NCBI GenBank assembly: GCA_027422505.1
Contig: JAPQWV010000001.1
Location: 3,720,001-3,784,000, forward strand
Direction of reading: 5' to 3'
Origin: Craterostigma plantagineum
Lineage: Eukaryota > Streptophyta > Magnoliopsida > Lamiales > Linderniaceae
Length of the DNA: 64,000 nt
The position numbers and the translations under genes are program-made. Shown here in pieces: positions 23,697 through 36,650 of this stretch. A model generated the notes under the pieces. The model searched no databases. It was not told the DNA's origin and saw nothing but the letters and a program-made list of their open reading frames with translations. Position 1 is the first letter of the stretch. Every line of letters starts with the position of its first letter.

Positions 23697-24726
23697 TGTT
23701 AGACCCCTAACTTTGAGGGATGACGTGACCGTGCGTCACCTTCGAACGCACGTGTCATGCATATGGGGGCGTTTGTTTGGTGGAACGTCCTGCCTGGCCA
23801 GGGCTTGGCCAAGTCTGTGTGCGTGGCCTGTTGCGCGCAGGCACAACACGCCGCGCGCGCTGGCTCGGCCACGATGGGCGTGGCCTGTTGCGCACGGGCA
23901 CAGCAGGCCAGCGCGCGCGGCACGGCGTGCTGGCTCGACCACGATGGGCGTGGCCTGTTGTGCGCGGGGCGTGCACGACACTCAGGCCTCAGCATTGGCG
24001 GCGCGGAACGGGAACTGCGGCATCGGGCCACAGCGTGCGGAATCGGGTGGAACATGTGCGGCACCTATGCGCGGCGCTCGCGCGGCATTAGGCCATGGTG
24101 TGCGTATATTGACGCTGGCTTGGTGCAACGATTAGTCCATGCGGGCGATATTCTTGGGCAAGTCCCAACATGGCTCGGTCGGCTTGACGTGGGGAGGAGT
24201 TGCGGCAATTTACACGGCGGTTTTGGCCTGGCCTGGCGAGAAGTTACCAGGGAAGTTAGGCCTAGCCTGGTGAGCAGTTCCAGAACAGAAAAACTACCCT
24301 GAGCTGGCAAGCAAAAACTGCCTGGCGGCTAGGCAGTTTCAGTCCGCAAGAAACCACCCCAGAGCAGTTCCAGCCCATTCGAATCAGCCAACTTCAGGCT
24401 TGAAGATGTCTATAAGTAGGTTATGTTGCCTTGTATTTTAGACATTCGAAAAGTGCTGTAAAGTGTGTTCTTTGTGAGAGTCCTTGTATCTTTTGGGGGA
24501 ATAAAAGAGAAAAGTTGGGCATTGCCGGTAACTCGTTGTGTTTGTTTTATTTGCTCAAACTAAAGTAAACAACGCGGGCGCACTTAGCACAAAACACGAG
24601 AGTTCTGTGGGAAATGATTCGAGTGAACTGATCAATTGAATGGCTGACTAACTTGTGGGGACGAGTTAGGCCGCACGAATCTCAAACACTTGGAAATTTT
24701 CTAAGTCATTTGGAAGGGTTCTGACA
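23697..24726 (+). repeat. Probable gypsy-type LTR, GC-rich upstream part
   Basis: It starts TGTTAGACCCC and ends TTCTGACA. The end resembles the inner end of the LTR at 133-1508 (AAATT-TCTAAGT then CA), and both carry GGGGAATAAAA before it. A TATA-like TATAAGTA is at about 24410. The upstream part (23780-24260) is GC-rich with tandem-like GGGCGTGGCCTGTTGCGC words; its overlapping frames are artefacts. No matching target duplication was found. 24727-25159 shows nothing further. Confidence 0.5.
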
Positions 24727-25159
24727 GTATTTAGATGTTTATTCGTTGGGTCATAATTGTACTTTAAACGTAATTAATATTATAAATTAACTTTTCGAAA
24801 TAAAGTTTTTCAATAGGGGTGTCGCTTGCTTCATTAGCAATCTTTTACGCAACGTACTATTCTAATGTAATTGTCTAATTATTCTTTCTGATATTTCTAC
24901 TATAATATTTTCAACTTTGAGATCATCAAGAGTTCATAATCATATACCTCATATAGCTGTGCCACGATCCAACTTGGTCTATGATATTTCCTATCCCAAC
25001 TAATTGTTTGGATTGAAAAAAAAGGGCTTTTAAGAATTCAGCCACTGTCAGTAATAATTTCAGTATAAAGGACCTGATATCTTTCAAAGTTAGAGAAAAG
25101 GACTAAAAAGTTGATCTGACCAAAATACCCCTACAAAAGCTGTATAATAAGAGGTATTC

Positions 25160-26520
25160 AGAACATGTTTTCTGTTACCATCGTTAACCACATTTTTACG
25201 ATAAAAAAATGTCACAGATTTCTATATGCGTTCGAACGATCCTCGAAAATGAAACTCAATCTATCCACGAGGGTTTATTTTGATATTCAGGTCTCGGAAT
25301 GTTCGATTTTATGGGTTTTTTCTTCGAACTCTTTTGACGCAAATAACAAAAACACGATGAAATTGACTCCCGATTCGGTCGAAATTGAAGATATTTTGTA
25401 CAAATTCGAGAGACCCATAACTTAAACAAATCTCTGAAACACAGTATTGGCTCTATTGTTCGTCGCTTATGGTTTGCCGAATTTAAAATCGCCGGATTGT
25501 TGCCTAAACAACTGTTCCCAGAACGTGGTATGGATGGCCATGCATCTGTCAACGTAAAATAGATAATAGGTATTGATAAGCCGACATATGGTATATATAC
25601 TAATTTAAAGGTAACGGTAAGCTGAATTTGGTACCAAATGCCTATTATCTGGTATCTATATAACAGTGGAAACTCGATCAAAATCGAACATATATATTAT
25701 TTCCATCTGCACGAACACAGGTGTGCCCTAGACGGTTTATTATGTTATTCAGATCTCGAATGTTCGATTTTTACGGGTAAATTTGTGAATTCTTTTGACG
25801 CAAATAATTAAAACACGGTGAAAATCAAATCCCGATTCGGTCGAAATTGAAGATATTTTGTACAAATTCAAGAGACCCATATCCTGAACAAATCGCTGAA
25901 GCACAGTACTGGCTCTATCGTTCGTCGCTCATGGATTGCCGAAATTTAAAATCGCCGGATTGGTGGCTAAACAACTGTTCCCGAAACGTGGTATGGATTG
26001 TCAGACATCAGTCACCGTAATACAATTAACTGGTATTGGTAAGCTGGCATATGGTGTATATACTGATTAAAAGGTTCGAGTAAGCTGGATTTGGTACCCT
26101 TTGCCAAATATCTAGTATCACCGTAATAGTGGAAACTTGATCGAAACAATCGATCGTATATATTATTTCCATCTGCACGACCTGCACCAAACCAAGTTGG
26201 GTGTGTCCTATATGGTTTATCATGTTATTCAGGTCTTGAATGTTCGATTTTACGGGTAAATTTCTCGAATTCTTTTGACGCAAATAATTAAAACACGGTG
26301 AAAATCGAATCCTGATTCGATCGAAATTGAAGATATTTCGTACAAATGCAAGAGACTCATATCCTGACAAGTCGCTGAAGCACATTACTGACTCTATTGT
26401 TCGTCGCTCATGGTTGCCAAAATTTAAATACAATCGTCGGATTTGCCTAATTCTCCGAAACAAGAAAGTGGTACCAGTAAGTTATTATTGTTATTCTCTG
26501 TGTAAATTGTGTTATCCACT
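25160..26520 (+). repeat. Tandem array of about 470-bp units
   Basis: The block GACGCAAATAA...AAAACACG...TTCGGTCGAAATTGAAGATA recurs at about 25336, 25797 and 26277, giving periods near 461 and 480 bp. Each unit also contains GTTCGTCGCT and a CGCCGGATT-like stretch. No transposase or conserved frame is visible. 26521-27360 is AT-rich with scattered GGTAAT words. Confidence 0.75.
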
Positions 26521-28947
26521 TTAGGCGGGATCTCAATAATTTAGGCAGGAATTGCATTATCCGGAATGTTCTATATTGTCAAGGGATACTTACATGAACA
26601 TAAATATTATACATTCGGAAAAAAATGAATTTACGAACAAAATAAGTCTAATTAATGATGTTATACTGAAAAGCGTATTTTGTGGTATCTGTACCAAACC
26701 TTGTGTCATAAATTTGGTTGGTATTGTTTCTTTATATCAGACATCTGGTATTATTTGCAGGTAATGTGGTAATATTCTAAAACATTTCATTAATTATGCT
26801 CAAAATCCATTTTGCTTCGATTGTTTAGTTTGGGTCTCCAATGTTGAGTTTATGCTCTATTAAATGTTGTTCGTGCTTTAATGTTGAACTTTGAATACGT
26901 TTGTGATGGAATTAATAATGTTATGTCTCATCAAAAGAGATACTAGTATGTTTTGTGAATGAAGAGCTATGTGTTTACATGACTTTTGATCTCAACTTCC
27001 ACATTGATATCAACATTCGCAAAACGTGACGTTTAATGAGATTTTGTGATTTAGCATCATCATATCATCTATTTCCATGAATGTCAATCTTATACATCCC
27101 AACGAAATGAATTTATGAATGAAATTAATCGAAATAGTAATGTGTTATTTATTAGCTATTTTGTGGTTATTGTAGCTACAAATATGTTATAACCTTTGTT
27201 TATATTGTTATTTGTTATCAGACATGTGGTACTATTTGCAGACAATGTGGTAATATTAAATTATTGTACTATTAATATCTCTGACAATCTAGAATCTTCT
27301 AGAATGTTCTTAGTGATGTGTTACCCAGAATGCATGAATTGTTACTCAGAATAAATGAAGTGTTACCAACCAGCTTTTTAATTGACAGACGTTCCAATAT
27401 TTCCCATCAAAATTGAAAACGTTTCGATCTTATTCGCAGCAAAATTCATTGTTATTTCATGTCGATTACTTAGACCCACACTCGAATTGGTGTGAATACC
27501 ATTATTCGAGCATAAAAGTCGAGATTTCACTCGTTTTTACCAAAATTTTAGGAATTGTGTTTGAAGCATTATTCCAACTTAACATCGACAATTGTCCTTG
27601 TTTATGACGACCCATGAGAAATTGAGATCGGTTTTACCTTTTTCGATTACTAACGTTGAAGATTTGTGTGATTTCAGAGAGTTTTGGGTGTCGTACGAAT
27701 TTTTGATCTTCCTCTTAACGCCCTATTTTGTACTAGTTGCATGTAGTTATTATAGGAAACAGATCGTTATTGTCTTCTCGTTATATGTTATAAATGAGGC
27801 AACTTTTATTCCCCAATGTTAGGAATCTGTTATTGTTTTTAAGGTAGGGTTTCCAAAATAGTAAAAAGTGGTACCTTGACAAAGTGACGTGTTAACTGAA
27901 CTGATTTGTTATTAGTGAGACAACATTTATTCGTCAATGTTAAGAATCTGGTATAATTTTTTATGGTTGTGTTTCCAAACGAGGATAAACTGGTACCCAG
28001 ATCAGGTGATTTGTTACTGAAATTGAAAATGTTCGGATCTTAGGTCGCGGCTAGATTCGTTGTAATTTTGTATCGATTACTAAGACCTACATCCGAATTG
28101 GTGTGAATCCACATTATTCGAGCACAAACGTCAAGATTTCACTCGTATTTGTACCAAAATTTTTGAATTGAGTTTGAAGCATTATTCCAACATAACATCG
28201 AAAATTTTCGTTTGTTACGAGGACCCATGAGAAATTGAACTCGATTTTACCTTTTTCGCTCAATAACGTCGAAGATATATGAGATTTCAGGGTGTTTTGG
28301 GTGTCGTACGAATTTGTGATCTTCCTCTTGACACCCTAGTCCGTACTAGTTGCATGTAGTTTTATAGGAAATAAACCGTTTTTGTTTTCTCATTTTTTGT
28401 TATACATAATGCAACATTTGTTCCTCAGTGCTAGTCATATGTTATTATTTTTTAGGATGTTGTTTCCGAACATACGCAAGTGGTACCACGATGACGTGAT
28501 GTGTTACTGGAATTTTTTATCTTTCTCGTGACACGTTATTCTTTTCTAATTATTTGTTACTACTTTTTTTTCAAAAAGAATTATTTGTTATTACTGAGGC
28601 AACATTTATTCGCCAATGTTAAGAATATAGTATAGTTTTTTATGTTAGTGTTTTCGTACGAGCAAAAAGTGGTACCCAGGCAAAGTGATTTGTTACTGAA
28701 ACTGAAAATGTTTGGATCTTAGGTCGCGGCAAGATTCGTCGTGATTTCGTGTCGATTACTAAGACTCACATCCGAATTGGTGTGAATCCACATTATTCGA
28801 GCACAAACGTCAAGATTTCACTCGTGTTTGTACCAAAATTTTCGATTTGAGTTTGAAGCATCTTTTTTCTTTGTATGAAAAAAATTCATTACCACATCAG
28901 AGGTTTTTTACAATGCACCTGTCATTCAATTCGCACACATAACATAC

Positions 28948-31936
28948 CTAAAACAACTCATGATCAATTCTACTAACAAATATCTTGTCTTCCGATGATC
29001 TTGCTTTGATGCACAGTCCTCGCAATCGCCGTTTGACTTCATTTGCAGCACTCCTCGTAATAAGCAAGGGTTGTATCTTGTTGCAGGGCATCGCCGCATG
29101 AACTCTTTTGTTGCGTTCTCTCCATATGTAATATACCGCAGCTATATAACATGCTGCCATAAACCTGAAACGAATAGCTTTCTTCTTCGCAATCCCCTCG
29201 ATCCACTCTTTCCAAGCATGCATCTGCCACGGACCTTGATCTTGCATCCATGCTGAAATCTTCAAGATAACCTGCTTGCTATACTCACATTCAAAAAATA
29301 GATGTTCTTGGGATTCTGTTGCAGTCTCACAGAGCCTACACCGGGGGTCCTGAACTTGTATGTTCCATTCCAACAATCATCGAAGGTCAGCATCTTTCCC
29401 CACATAGCTAACCATCCTATAAAGCTATGTTTTGGTACATTAACCTTGTTCCATACAGCTGCTTTGTAAGCCCTCACTTCCTTTTTCCCCTACAACCAGA
29501 AGTAGCCTGAAGCTGTGGTGTATATTCCTGAGGCATTCCCTTTCCATTTGCCCTCACTATAACCATCATAGAATAACACTTTTAATTTATTAAGTTTCCT
29601 CCAGAACCAACAGCAGTCAACTAGGGCTTGGTGACTCCAAAAATCCCCATTTTTCAAGTACACTCCGTTCATCCATCTAACCCACAGTCTGTCAGCTTTG
29701 GATGCTAGATCCCATACTTGATTCCCCAATAAGGCATTGTTCCAGCGTTCACAGTTTTTCAGTCCCAGCCCTCCATCCTTCTTAGACATGCAAACTGTAT
29801 CCCAGCTAATCAAGGATGTGTACCTACTACCAATGCTTCCATTCCATAAGTACTCTCTGCACAACTGATCAATTTTCTAGACCACAGATTTGGGCAACAA
29901 GAAAACTCCCCCCCCCCCCCCCCGAATCCATGGCATGCAAGCATAACTGAGTTAATCAAACAACTTCTACCTACATATGATAAATGTCTTGAAGTCCATT
30001 GCTTGATTTCTACCGGCAATCTTATCCACCAGGCTTTGACATGTAGCTTTTGACCACTTAGTAGGGGTTATGGGGACTCCAAGATATCTCAAAGGGAAGT
30101 TAGCTAACTGAAATCCAGATATAGCCTGTATTTCTTCTTTAGCTTTTATTGATAAACCAGCACAATATAGATTAGATATACATGTATTAGCATGTAATCC
30201 TGATATCAGAAAAATGTTGTAGCCCATTTTGTATCACAGCTACTGCATTTTTAATCAATCTGGAGTTTTGCACATGGGATGGAATCTGAAGCTTTTATGA
30301 TATGAGTTAGCTTGCAATTTCCTGGAAAGATATTCCATGATAATGACAAATAACAGAGGAGACATTGGATCCCCCTGTCTAAGCCCTCTTCGGCCCAATA
30401 TTCTATTGCCCATTTGCTCATTCATACTAATGGTAAAGGAGGTGGAAGTCACACATTCCATGATCCACTTTATGAATTTTGGAGGAAACTTAAGCATCTC
30501 AAGCCATCTTTGCAAGAAATTCCAAGAAATCATATCATATGCTTTCCTAAGATCTACTTTCATGAGACATCTTGGAGAAGCATTTCTTCTATTATATAAT
30601 CTCAACAAGTCTTGGCTTATTAGAATATTATGCACAATAGACCGCCCTGTGACAAAAGCTCCTTTATTCTCATTGATGACCTTAGGCAGTATATGTTTGA
30701 TTCTTCCACATATCAGCTTAAAGATGCACTTGTAGATAGTATTACAACATGCAATAGGTCTGAAATCAGCAGCACACATAGGATTTTCAATCTTAGGAAT
30801 TAAGGTAATGGTAGTACCATTAATTTCCTTTAGCAGCCTACCTCTTGCAAAGAATTCTGTAACTGCCGCTGTAACATCTTGTCCAGCCTCCTCCCAGGCT
30901 TCCTTGAAAAACCCACTTCCATATCCATCTGGACCTGGGGCAGAATCTTCATGAATAGCCCACATGGCTTCCATAATGTCCCCATCAGAAAAACCCTGAA
31001 TAAGCTGAAGCTGATCCCCTATATTGAGTACAGGCCCTTGTTTAGTAACACTGCCATCCACCTCTGCATGTTGCTCAGATTCTACCCCAAGAATGCCTCT
31101 GTAGTATTCAGTGAAGTGCTCCAACAACTCGTCCTGATCAGTAATAACAGTATTGTTGACATTTGCAATGGCAGAGATACGATTCCTATATCTTCTTTGT
31201 TTGATGAGAGAATGGAAATAAGCTGTATTGGAATCCCCTTGTAGCAACCATTTAGCTTTAGCTTTCTGCTGCAAAAACTTATGATAAGCTACAGACAGTT
31301 TCCTATACTCTGTCTGTATGTTATGTTCCTCTTTTATCAGTAGAGTGTTGAGGGGGTCATTATGCAATCTACCTTGAGCCACTTTGAGTGCCTCTCTGAC
31401 TCTAGCAGTCCTCTGAATAATATCGTCAAACAATTCTGTGTTGAGTTGTCTTAGTGGTTGCCTACACTGCTTCAGTTTCTGCATTAATCTCCATTGTTTT
31501 GTACCCACCCTATCCATTTGTCAGTTCTGTTGTATAGTCTCCTTAAATAAAGGAGTGGTAGTCCACATGTTGAAAAACTTAAAATAGTTCCGTGACTTGA
31601 TTTTTAAAACAGAATCCCTGAGAATTATTGGTGAGTGATCAGAAATCCTTTCCTCCAAAAACCAAGCCTCAGCATCCTGAAATTGCTGACCCCATTGTGT
31701 GTTTACAAATGCCCAATCTAGTTTGCTCCACACCTTGGCCCATCAGCTTGTTTGTTATTCCATGTGAATTTGCATCCTTTCCTTCTCATTTCCATTAGAC
31801 CACAACCATTGATACAATCAGCAAATTTTATAGCTTCTGACAAGTTGAGTGTATTCCCTCCCACTTTGTCATCCTCACACATAATTGCATTGAAATCTAC
31901 CCATACTGACCAAGCTCTCTGAGTAGATTGAGCCAA
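28948..31936 (-). pseudogene. LINE ORF2 (endonuclease/RT/zf-RVT) remnant
   Basis: It begins in mid-endonuclease (WVDFNAI, then SDHSPI at about 31640). Reverse transcriptase runs from about 31517 to 30255 with KVDLRKAYD and GLRQGDPMSPLLF. The FADD catalytic box expected next is missing: the frame stops near 30252 and resumes past it (SGLHAN, PLRYLGVP). Then comes the zf-RVT region with CRLC and HLFFEC (29490-29864 and 29376-28948). A run of 16 C (29908-29923) and several stops break the frame. The product would lack the endonuclease start and the RT active site. Confidence 0.88.
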
Positions 31937-32982
31937 AGTATATAGTTCTCTCCATAAGCTTTCTCTCTGGTACCCTTGGTTATGTGCATAGACACAAGAT
32001 GATTGTTCTCCCCCTGTGTTTTTTCCTTACCCCTCACAGGCTGCTTAGCTCCAATACCAATCTCTTGAGTCTGCTTGGGTTTATCTCCTTCCTTCTTCTT
32101 GCAAACCTCCTGAGTATGCCCATAGTTAAGGCAGTGTAGACACTTAGTAGGTTTCCATTCGTATGTTAGAGCTTGTTCCACCAAAACCTTATTTTCACTC
32201 ATGAAGAAAATTGAAACTGGAAGCTCCCTGTCAAGATCAACTTCCACCAAGATTCTAGCAAATTGGATTTGTTCCCTCTTCTCTGTAAGCTTGTCAGCCA
32301 TGATAGGTGTTCCAAGTAGACTTGCTAATCTACTTAGAGTCAATTCTCCCCAATATTTCAGGTCTAGCTGCGGTAATCTTATCCATATAGGTACCTTCTT
32401 AACAGAAATTTTCTTAAACTCCGTATCAATTGACCATGGAGTTCAGATAACCGGTTTTCGATCAAAATGCAAGAGTGAACCCTCTAAGATCTGATCCCTC
32501 TGCTCTACTGTATTAAATTTAACCAGGAATAAACCTTGTTTCACCTGCATCATTTTCTGCATACCAGATTGTTGCCACACTTTCTGAAGGAATCCATTCA
32601 TGATTGCATACGGTGGGTTGGCTCCCAATACGTAGCACAGTGATGATGAATTCCAGTAAGAAACTTCATCCAGCAGCTCCTCCTCTTGAATTGACCCAAT
32701 TTGTTTCCCATTTTCCACATTAGGTTCAATATATTTCAACTTACTACCAGCACTGCGTAGTTTCGATATATCGAACTTTGCCCATACATTCTCCAGCGAA
32801 GCCCTAATTGTATCTTGCTTCTCCATATGCGCAGTGGGAGAAACATTGGTTGATGAAGCAGTCTTTGCTATCTTCTGCGTGTGCGAGATGTTGGGTGGAG
32901 TCTCCGTTGATGATTGTTGAGCAGAGTGGTCGGGTGAAATCAATGGAAATGTAACTTTCGAGCTCTTCTTCTTTTTCGCCAT
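31937..32982 (-). pseudogene. LINE ORF1 (DUF4283/zinc-knuckle) remnant
   Basis: From ATG at 32982 the frame encodes a DUF4283-like RNA-binding region. After a break near 32440-32350 it continues with a gag-like segment and a knuckle CLHCLNYGHTQEVC (CX2CX4HX4C) near 32110-32145. The C-terminal lysine-rich tail passes directly into mid-endonuclease sequence near 31940, so the end of ORF1 and the start of ORF2 have been lost by deletion. LINE ORF1 normally coats the RNA. Confidence 0.8.
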
Positions 32983-33440
32983 TTCAGCCTAGAGAGAGAA
33001 GGTCTCCATATCCTGTCGCCATTTGAGTTTGAAGCATTATTCCAACATAACATCGAAATTTTCCTTGGTTACGAGAACCCATGAGAAATTGAGCTCGATT
33101 TTACCTTTTCCGCTCAATAAAGTCGAAGATTTCGGAGATTTCAAGGCGTTTGGGTGTTGTAAGAATCATAGATCTACAAAAAATCGTACGAGAGGGATGA
33201 TGGCATCGCTTTGTAAATTTTCGCAACAGTTGAGGGTAAATGGGTCTTTTTAGCACAATTGGGTCCTTAACTCTAAGGCAAACTTTAGATGGGTGTTTTA
33301 AACTGAAATTAAAGCAATTGGGGCTGAATCCAAATGAAAGTTGCTTAAGTGGGGCTGAAACGAAATTAACTCAAAAGAAAACTAATTGTTTGTTTTCGTT
33401 TGTTCATTAAATTATATTATTATCTCATTTGTCTTTATGC

Positions 33441-33836
33441 GAATCAACAGAAAAATACTCAATTGAATAAAAATTTGCAAGTCAGTACCTCTGTCAAAAT
33501 TTTTTTATATAATTACCTGCTTGACTGCGTGTACCATTTTTCCAATCTTGACGTACTTTTCTATATGTGTATTATGTACCACATCACTTGTTTATATGGT
33601 ACCCATATACGTTTCTAGATGGTATCTTAATTCTTATATGATGTACCTTTTCTCTCTGTATTATGTACCACAATGCGTTGCTATATGGTGGTACTATGTG
33701 TTATATGACGTACATTGGGCGGATCAGGTACCAATGTGCAAAAAATTTATTCTAATAGATACCTACATATAAAAAAAAACATGACATTTTACTAACTTGC
33801 AAGTTTTTATTCAATTGGATATTTTTCCGTAGATTC
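33441..33836. mobile_element. MITE with about 45-bp inverted repeats, relative of the one at 3424
   Basis: The left end GAATCAACAGAAAAATACTC and the inverted right end GAATCTACGGAAAAATATCC continue to match through CAATTGAATAAAAA and TTGCAAGT. The interior is noncoding and rich in GTACC words. No clear target duplication was found. Confidence 0.65.
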
Positions 33837-34096
33837 CCCTTATCTTATAATATTTCAAATTTCAATTTTGCCGATTCTTTGTTGCAAGCATATAAAGATA
33901 TTATTAAAATTAAAAACTTGAATTAAAATAATCTTTTTGATAGTTATATGCTACAAAGCAAGGTCCACTTTCATATACTAACCACCATGATTGGGGAAAA
34001 GTAGACATAAGATGCAAATATCACGTTGTATTGTAATAACAAACACTTTAAATATGTATTTACTTCGTTTATATACTTAAACCCACAACTTCACAA

Positions 34097-34099
<3 letters not shown>

Positions 34100-34141
<42 letters not shown>
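34100..34141 (+). repeat. (TC)n microsatellite upstream of the BBX gene
   Basis: An uninterrupted run of about 20 TC units ends 60 bp before the BBX start codon, probably in its 5' UTR or core promoter. Such tracts are common in plant leaders. The rest of 33837-34201 is AT-rich with no gene. Confidence 0.9.
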
Positions 34142-34144
<3 letters not shown>

Positions 34145-34201
34145 ACAGATCAAATACATCATATATCATCATCCTCATCATCCCAAGAGATAATATCAAA
34201 G

Positions 34202-35280
34202 ATGAAGATACAGTGTGATGTGTGTGAAAAAGAAGCCGCCGCCGCGTACTGCGTCGCCGACGAAGCTGCCCTCTGCGCCTCCTGCGACCACCGTGTCCAC
34301 CACGCCAATAAGCTCGCCGGAAAACACCAGAGATTCTCCCTCCAAAACCCTTCACCCAAACAAGCCCCTCTCTGCGATATCTGCCATGTAATAAACAAAT
34401 TTCTACTTACTTGCCGAAATCAGCTGATTTTGTTTTGACATTTTTTTTATTGCACTTTATGTTTGACTTTCGAAGGAGAAAAGAGCCTTCTTGTTTTGCC
34501 AGCAAGACAGAGCAATACTGTGCAAAGACTGCGATGGGCCGATACACAGAGCAAACGAACAGACGCAGAAGCACAGTAGATTTCTCCTCGCCGGCGTAAA
34601 GATTTCTCCGGCGCCGACCCTTTACTCAGACGAATCGTCTTCTGCGTCGACGTCGTCGTCGAATAACGTCGTCCCCAATGTTAAGTCAAAAGACACGTCA
34701 AAGAAGAACAAGCCCTTAGCAGCTGTGTGGACGCCACCTCCGACGGCGAAGAGTCCGTCCGACGCCGTGACCCAGGCTGATAAACCGGCCATGATCGCCG
34801 CCGGTGGTTTGTCCCAAAGCAGTATATCCGAGTATCTGATTGAAACTTTGCCGGGCTGGAACGTTGAGGATTTTCTTGATTGTTCCTTTCCTTCTCCTCT
34901 TGGTTTTTCTCAGGTTTGCTACATGAAATACTTCCAATTTTACATACTATTTTTCTGGAGTTTTTTTTCTTTTATGAATTTTCAGTTTTGTTTTCGTCGT
35001 TTTGCAGAGGGGAGACACTGATTTTGAGCCATTCTGGGATGATATTGAGAAGAAGATGGGAGCTCAAGTGATTCCTAATCATGATAATATACAGAATCAA
35101 TACATGGAATTTATGGATTTTGGTGGAAATATGGAGCAATCCAAGGACTATTCTGCAAACGACACTATGAGCGACAAGTATCGTAGCAGAAAATGGAGTG
35201 AAGAAAAAGACAGCTCTTTTATTGTTCCACAGATCGTCCATACTTCAAATGTCTCCAAGAGACCGAGAACTTTGTGGTAG
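34202..35280 (+). CDS. Double B-box zinc finger protein, BBX20-22-like
   Basis: Three exons (34202-34387, 34476-34913, 35008-35280) with GT-AG introns join in frame to 298 residues. B-box 1 starts at residue 3 (QCDVC, CASCDHRVHHANKLAGKH). B-box 2 follows at about 59-101 (CDIC-HEKRAFLFCQ, CKDCDGPIHRANEQTQKH) and is split by intron 1. After a Ser/Lys-rich linker comes ISEYLIETLPGW-NVEDFLD, a motif I associate with BBX20-22 (STH2/STH3-type). The protein ends KRPRTLW. Family members are nuclear co-regulators that bind HY5 and act in light signalling and photomorphogenesis. There is no CCT domain. All zinc ligands look present. Exact orthology within BBX20-22 is not settled. Confidence 0.92.
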
Positions 35281-36169
35281 CAATATTCGCAAGAAATATT
35301 ATAAATAAAAAGAAAAAAGACCCCAAATTAAAGATGCTATATATGTTTCCCTTTCCTATGGCAATTTTTAGATCCATTTTTAAGGTTTTGTTGCCCTTTT
35401 ACTCCTCGTAGTCTCCTTTCCGTGTATTTCTTTTTTTCGGTCGAACGAAGAGAAACTGCTCAACTCGTCTATTTTGGTTTGATACTAATGGATCGTATTA
35501 CGTGTTGTGAATATCTGTCTAATTTTTGTGCTTCGCCTCCCATAATTGTTGGACTAGATTATGTGATACAATTAAAGATTTTTATCATATAGATGTAAAA
35601 GTGGTAGGAATCGTGAATTTAAAGAATTCAGATTAACAGTTTTGGTGATTGGACTTAACTTAATTAAGTATACCGGTTAACAGGTGAAACCAGATACCGA
35701 AGAAGCAGTTCGACAAATGCAACCAGCAACCGGATCAAGAATGCTGCTATCAGAAGGTCAATGAAGACCGGAATGCAGATACCAGATATGCCACGGTGGG
35801 CTATAATTCAAAATTCATCTCAAGAGCGGCAAGCTGAAGACTTCTGGCAAGCAATTAATACAAGGCTGACAGCGAGAGCCAAGTTGAAGTCAAGCTAAGC
35901 CAAATAAGGAATAAAGCAAAATACACAGGGCGACTGCTGCAAAGACCGGACAGACCCACTTTTGGGAAAATCATTAAAAGCTCTGTCCGGTACCAAGGAC
36001 TATCTCACAACGCCTTTCTACTTCAATTCCAACTATAAAAAGGAGAGAGGCAAGATGAAGAAAGTACTTCACCATCTTTGAAATCAAGAAACGAGAGAAA
36101 AAGTTCAAGTTCACAAGCAATTAAGCAAGAAGCGTTTAGGTGTTGTCCTCACTGCATTATTTTAACATA

Positions 36170-36650
36170 AGGGAGCGTCCACTATTTTTATTAAACAAAA
36201 GGAAGTGGACCGAAAGTTACCAAAATACCCCAACTTAAATTGGTTATTTTCGAGTAAAAAAATCGAATAATTTTTTTTTAATTCGAGTAACATATTCGAG
36301 TAAAAAAAACTCGAAAATAAAAATAACTATTCGATTTTTTTCACTCGAATTATATATTTTTCTACCAGAATTTTATTCGAGTAACTCAATCCGAGGTTGA
36401 ATAACTCGAATAAAAACTCGAATAAATCGATTTCTGTTCGAAAACGTCGATTTCAGGCTCAGAAACGCCAAAATTCACGCAGATTTGGGGTTAATATGTT
36501 TGATAATCACGAACCCATCGATTAACACCTCATTTCGACATGAAATTTCAGTCGATCGGATCAAAATGATAATCAAACACTTCGATTTTTTTGTAAACAC
36601 ACTTCCCTTTTTTTAAATTAAAAACCCTAGACTCCCTTTTTTTAATTTCA
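36170..36650. mobile_element. MITE-like insert rich in TCGAGTAA/TTCGAATAA words
   Basis: The ends share GGGAG...TTTTTA...AAAAGGAAGTG in inverted order (near 36171 and 36650). The middle has many short inverted words such as TATTCGAGTAA. Borders are approximate and no target duplication was recognised. Confidence 0.4.

Larger units (their letters stand above)
28862..33020 (-). mobile_element. L1-type LINE with internal deletions
   Basis: The 17-bp direct repeat ATTTGAGTTTGAAGCAT flanks the unit at 28845-28861 and 33021-33037. The T-rich left end (minus-strand A-rich 3' end) fits target-primed reverse transcription. ORF1 and ORF2 remnants fill it. It inserted into the third unit of the tandem array. 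Confidence 0.92.
27370..33140 (+). repeat. Tandem array of about 610-680-bp units, split by a LINE
   Basis: The block CGAATTGGTGTGAATNCCA...ATTATTCGAGCA recurs near 27483, 28093 and 28772. It is followed by GTTTGAAGCATTATTCCAAC and CCCATGAGAAATTGA. The third unit is interrupted at 28861 and resumes at 33021-33140 on the far side of the LINE. 33141-33440 looks like the tail of this repeat (words such as GGGTCCTTAACTCTAAGG) and has no gene. Confidence 0.75.

Noticed and set aside
23699..24310. Overlapping Arg/Ala-rich frames
   Set aside because: Again a GC-rich LTR region with repeated words; no family motif and no conserved frame.
18000..28900. CRISPR-like or centromeric satellite array
   Set aside because: Unit lengths of 215-680 bp with diverged copies inside dispersed elements do not fit CRISPR, and copy numbers are too low for a centromeric satellite.
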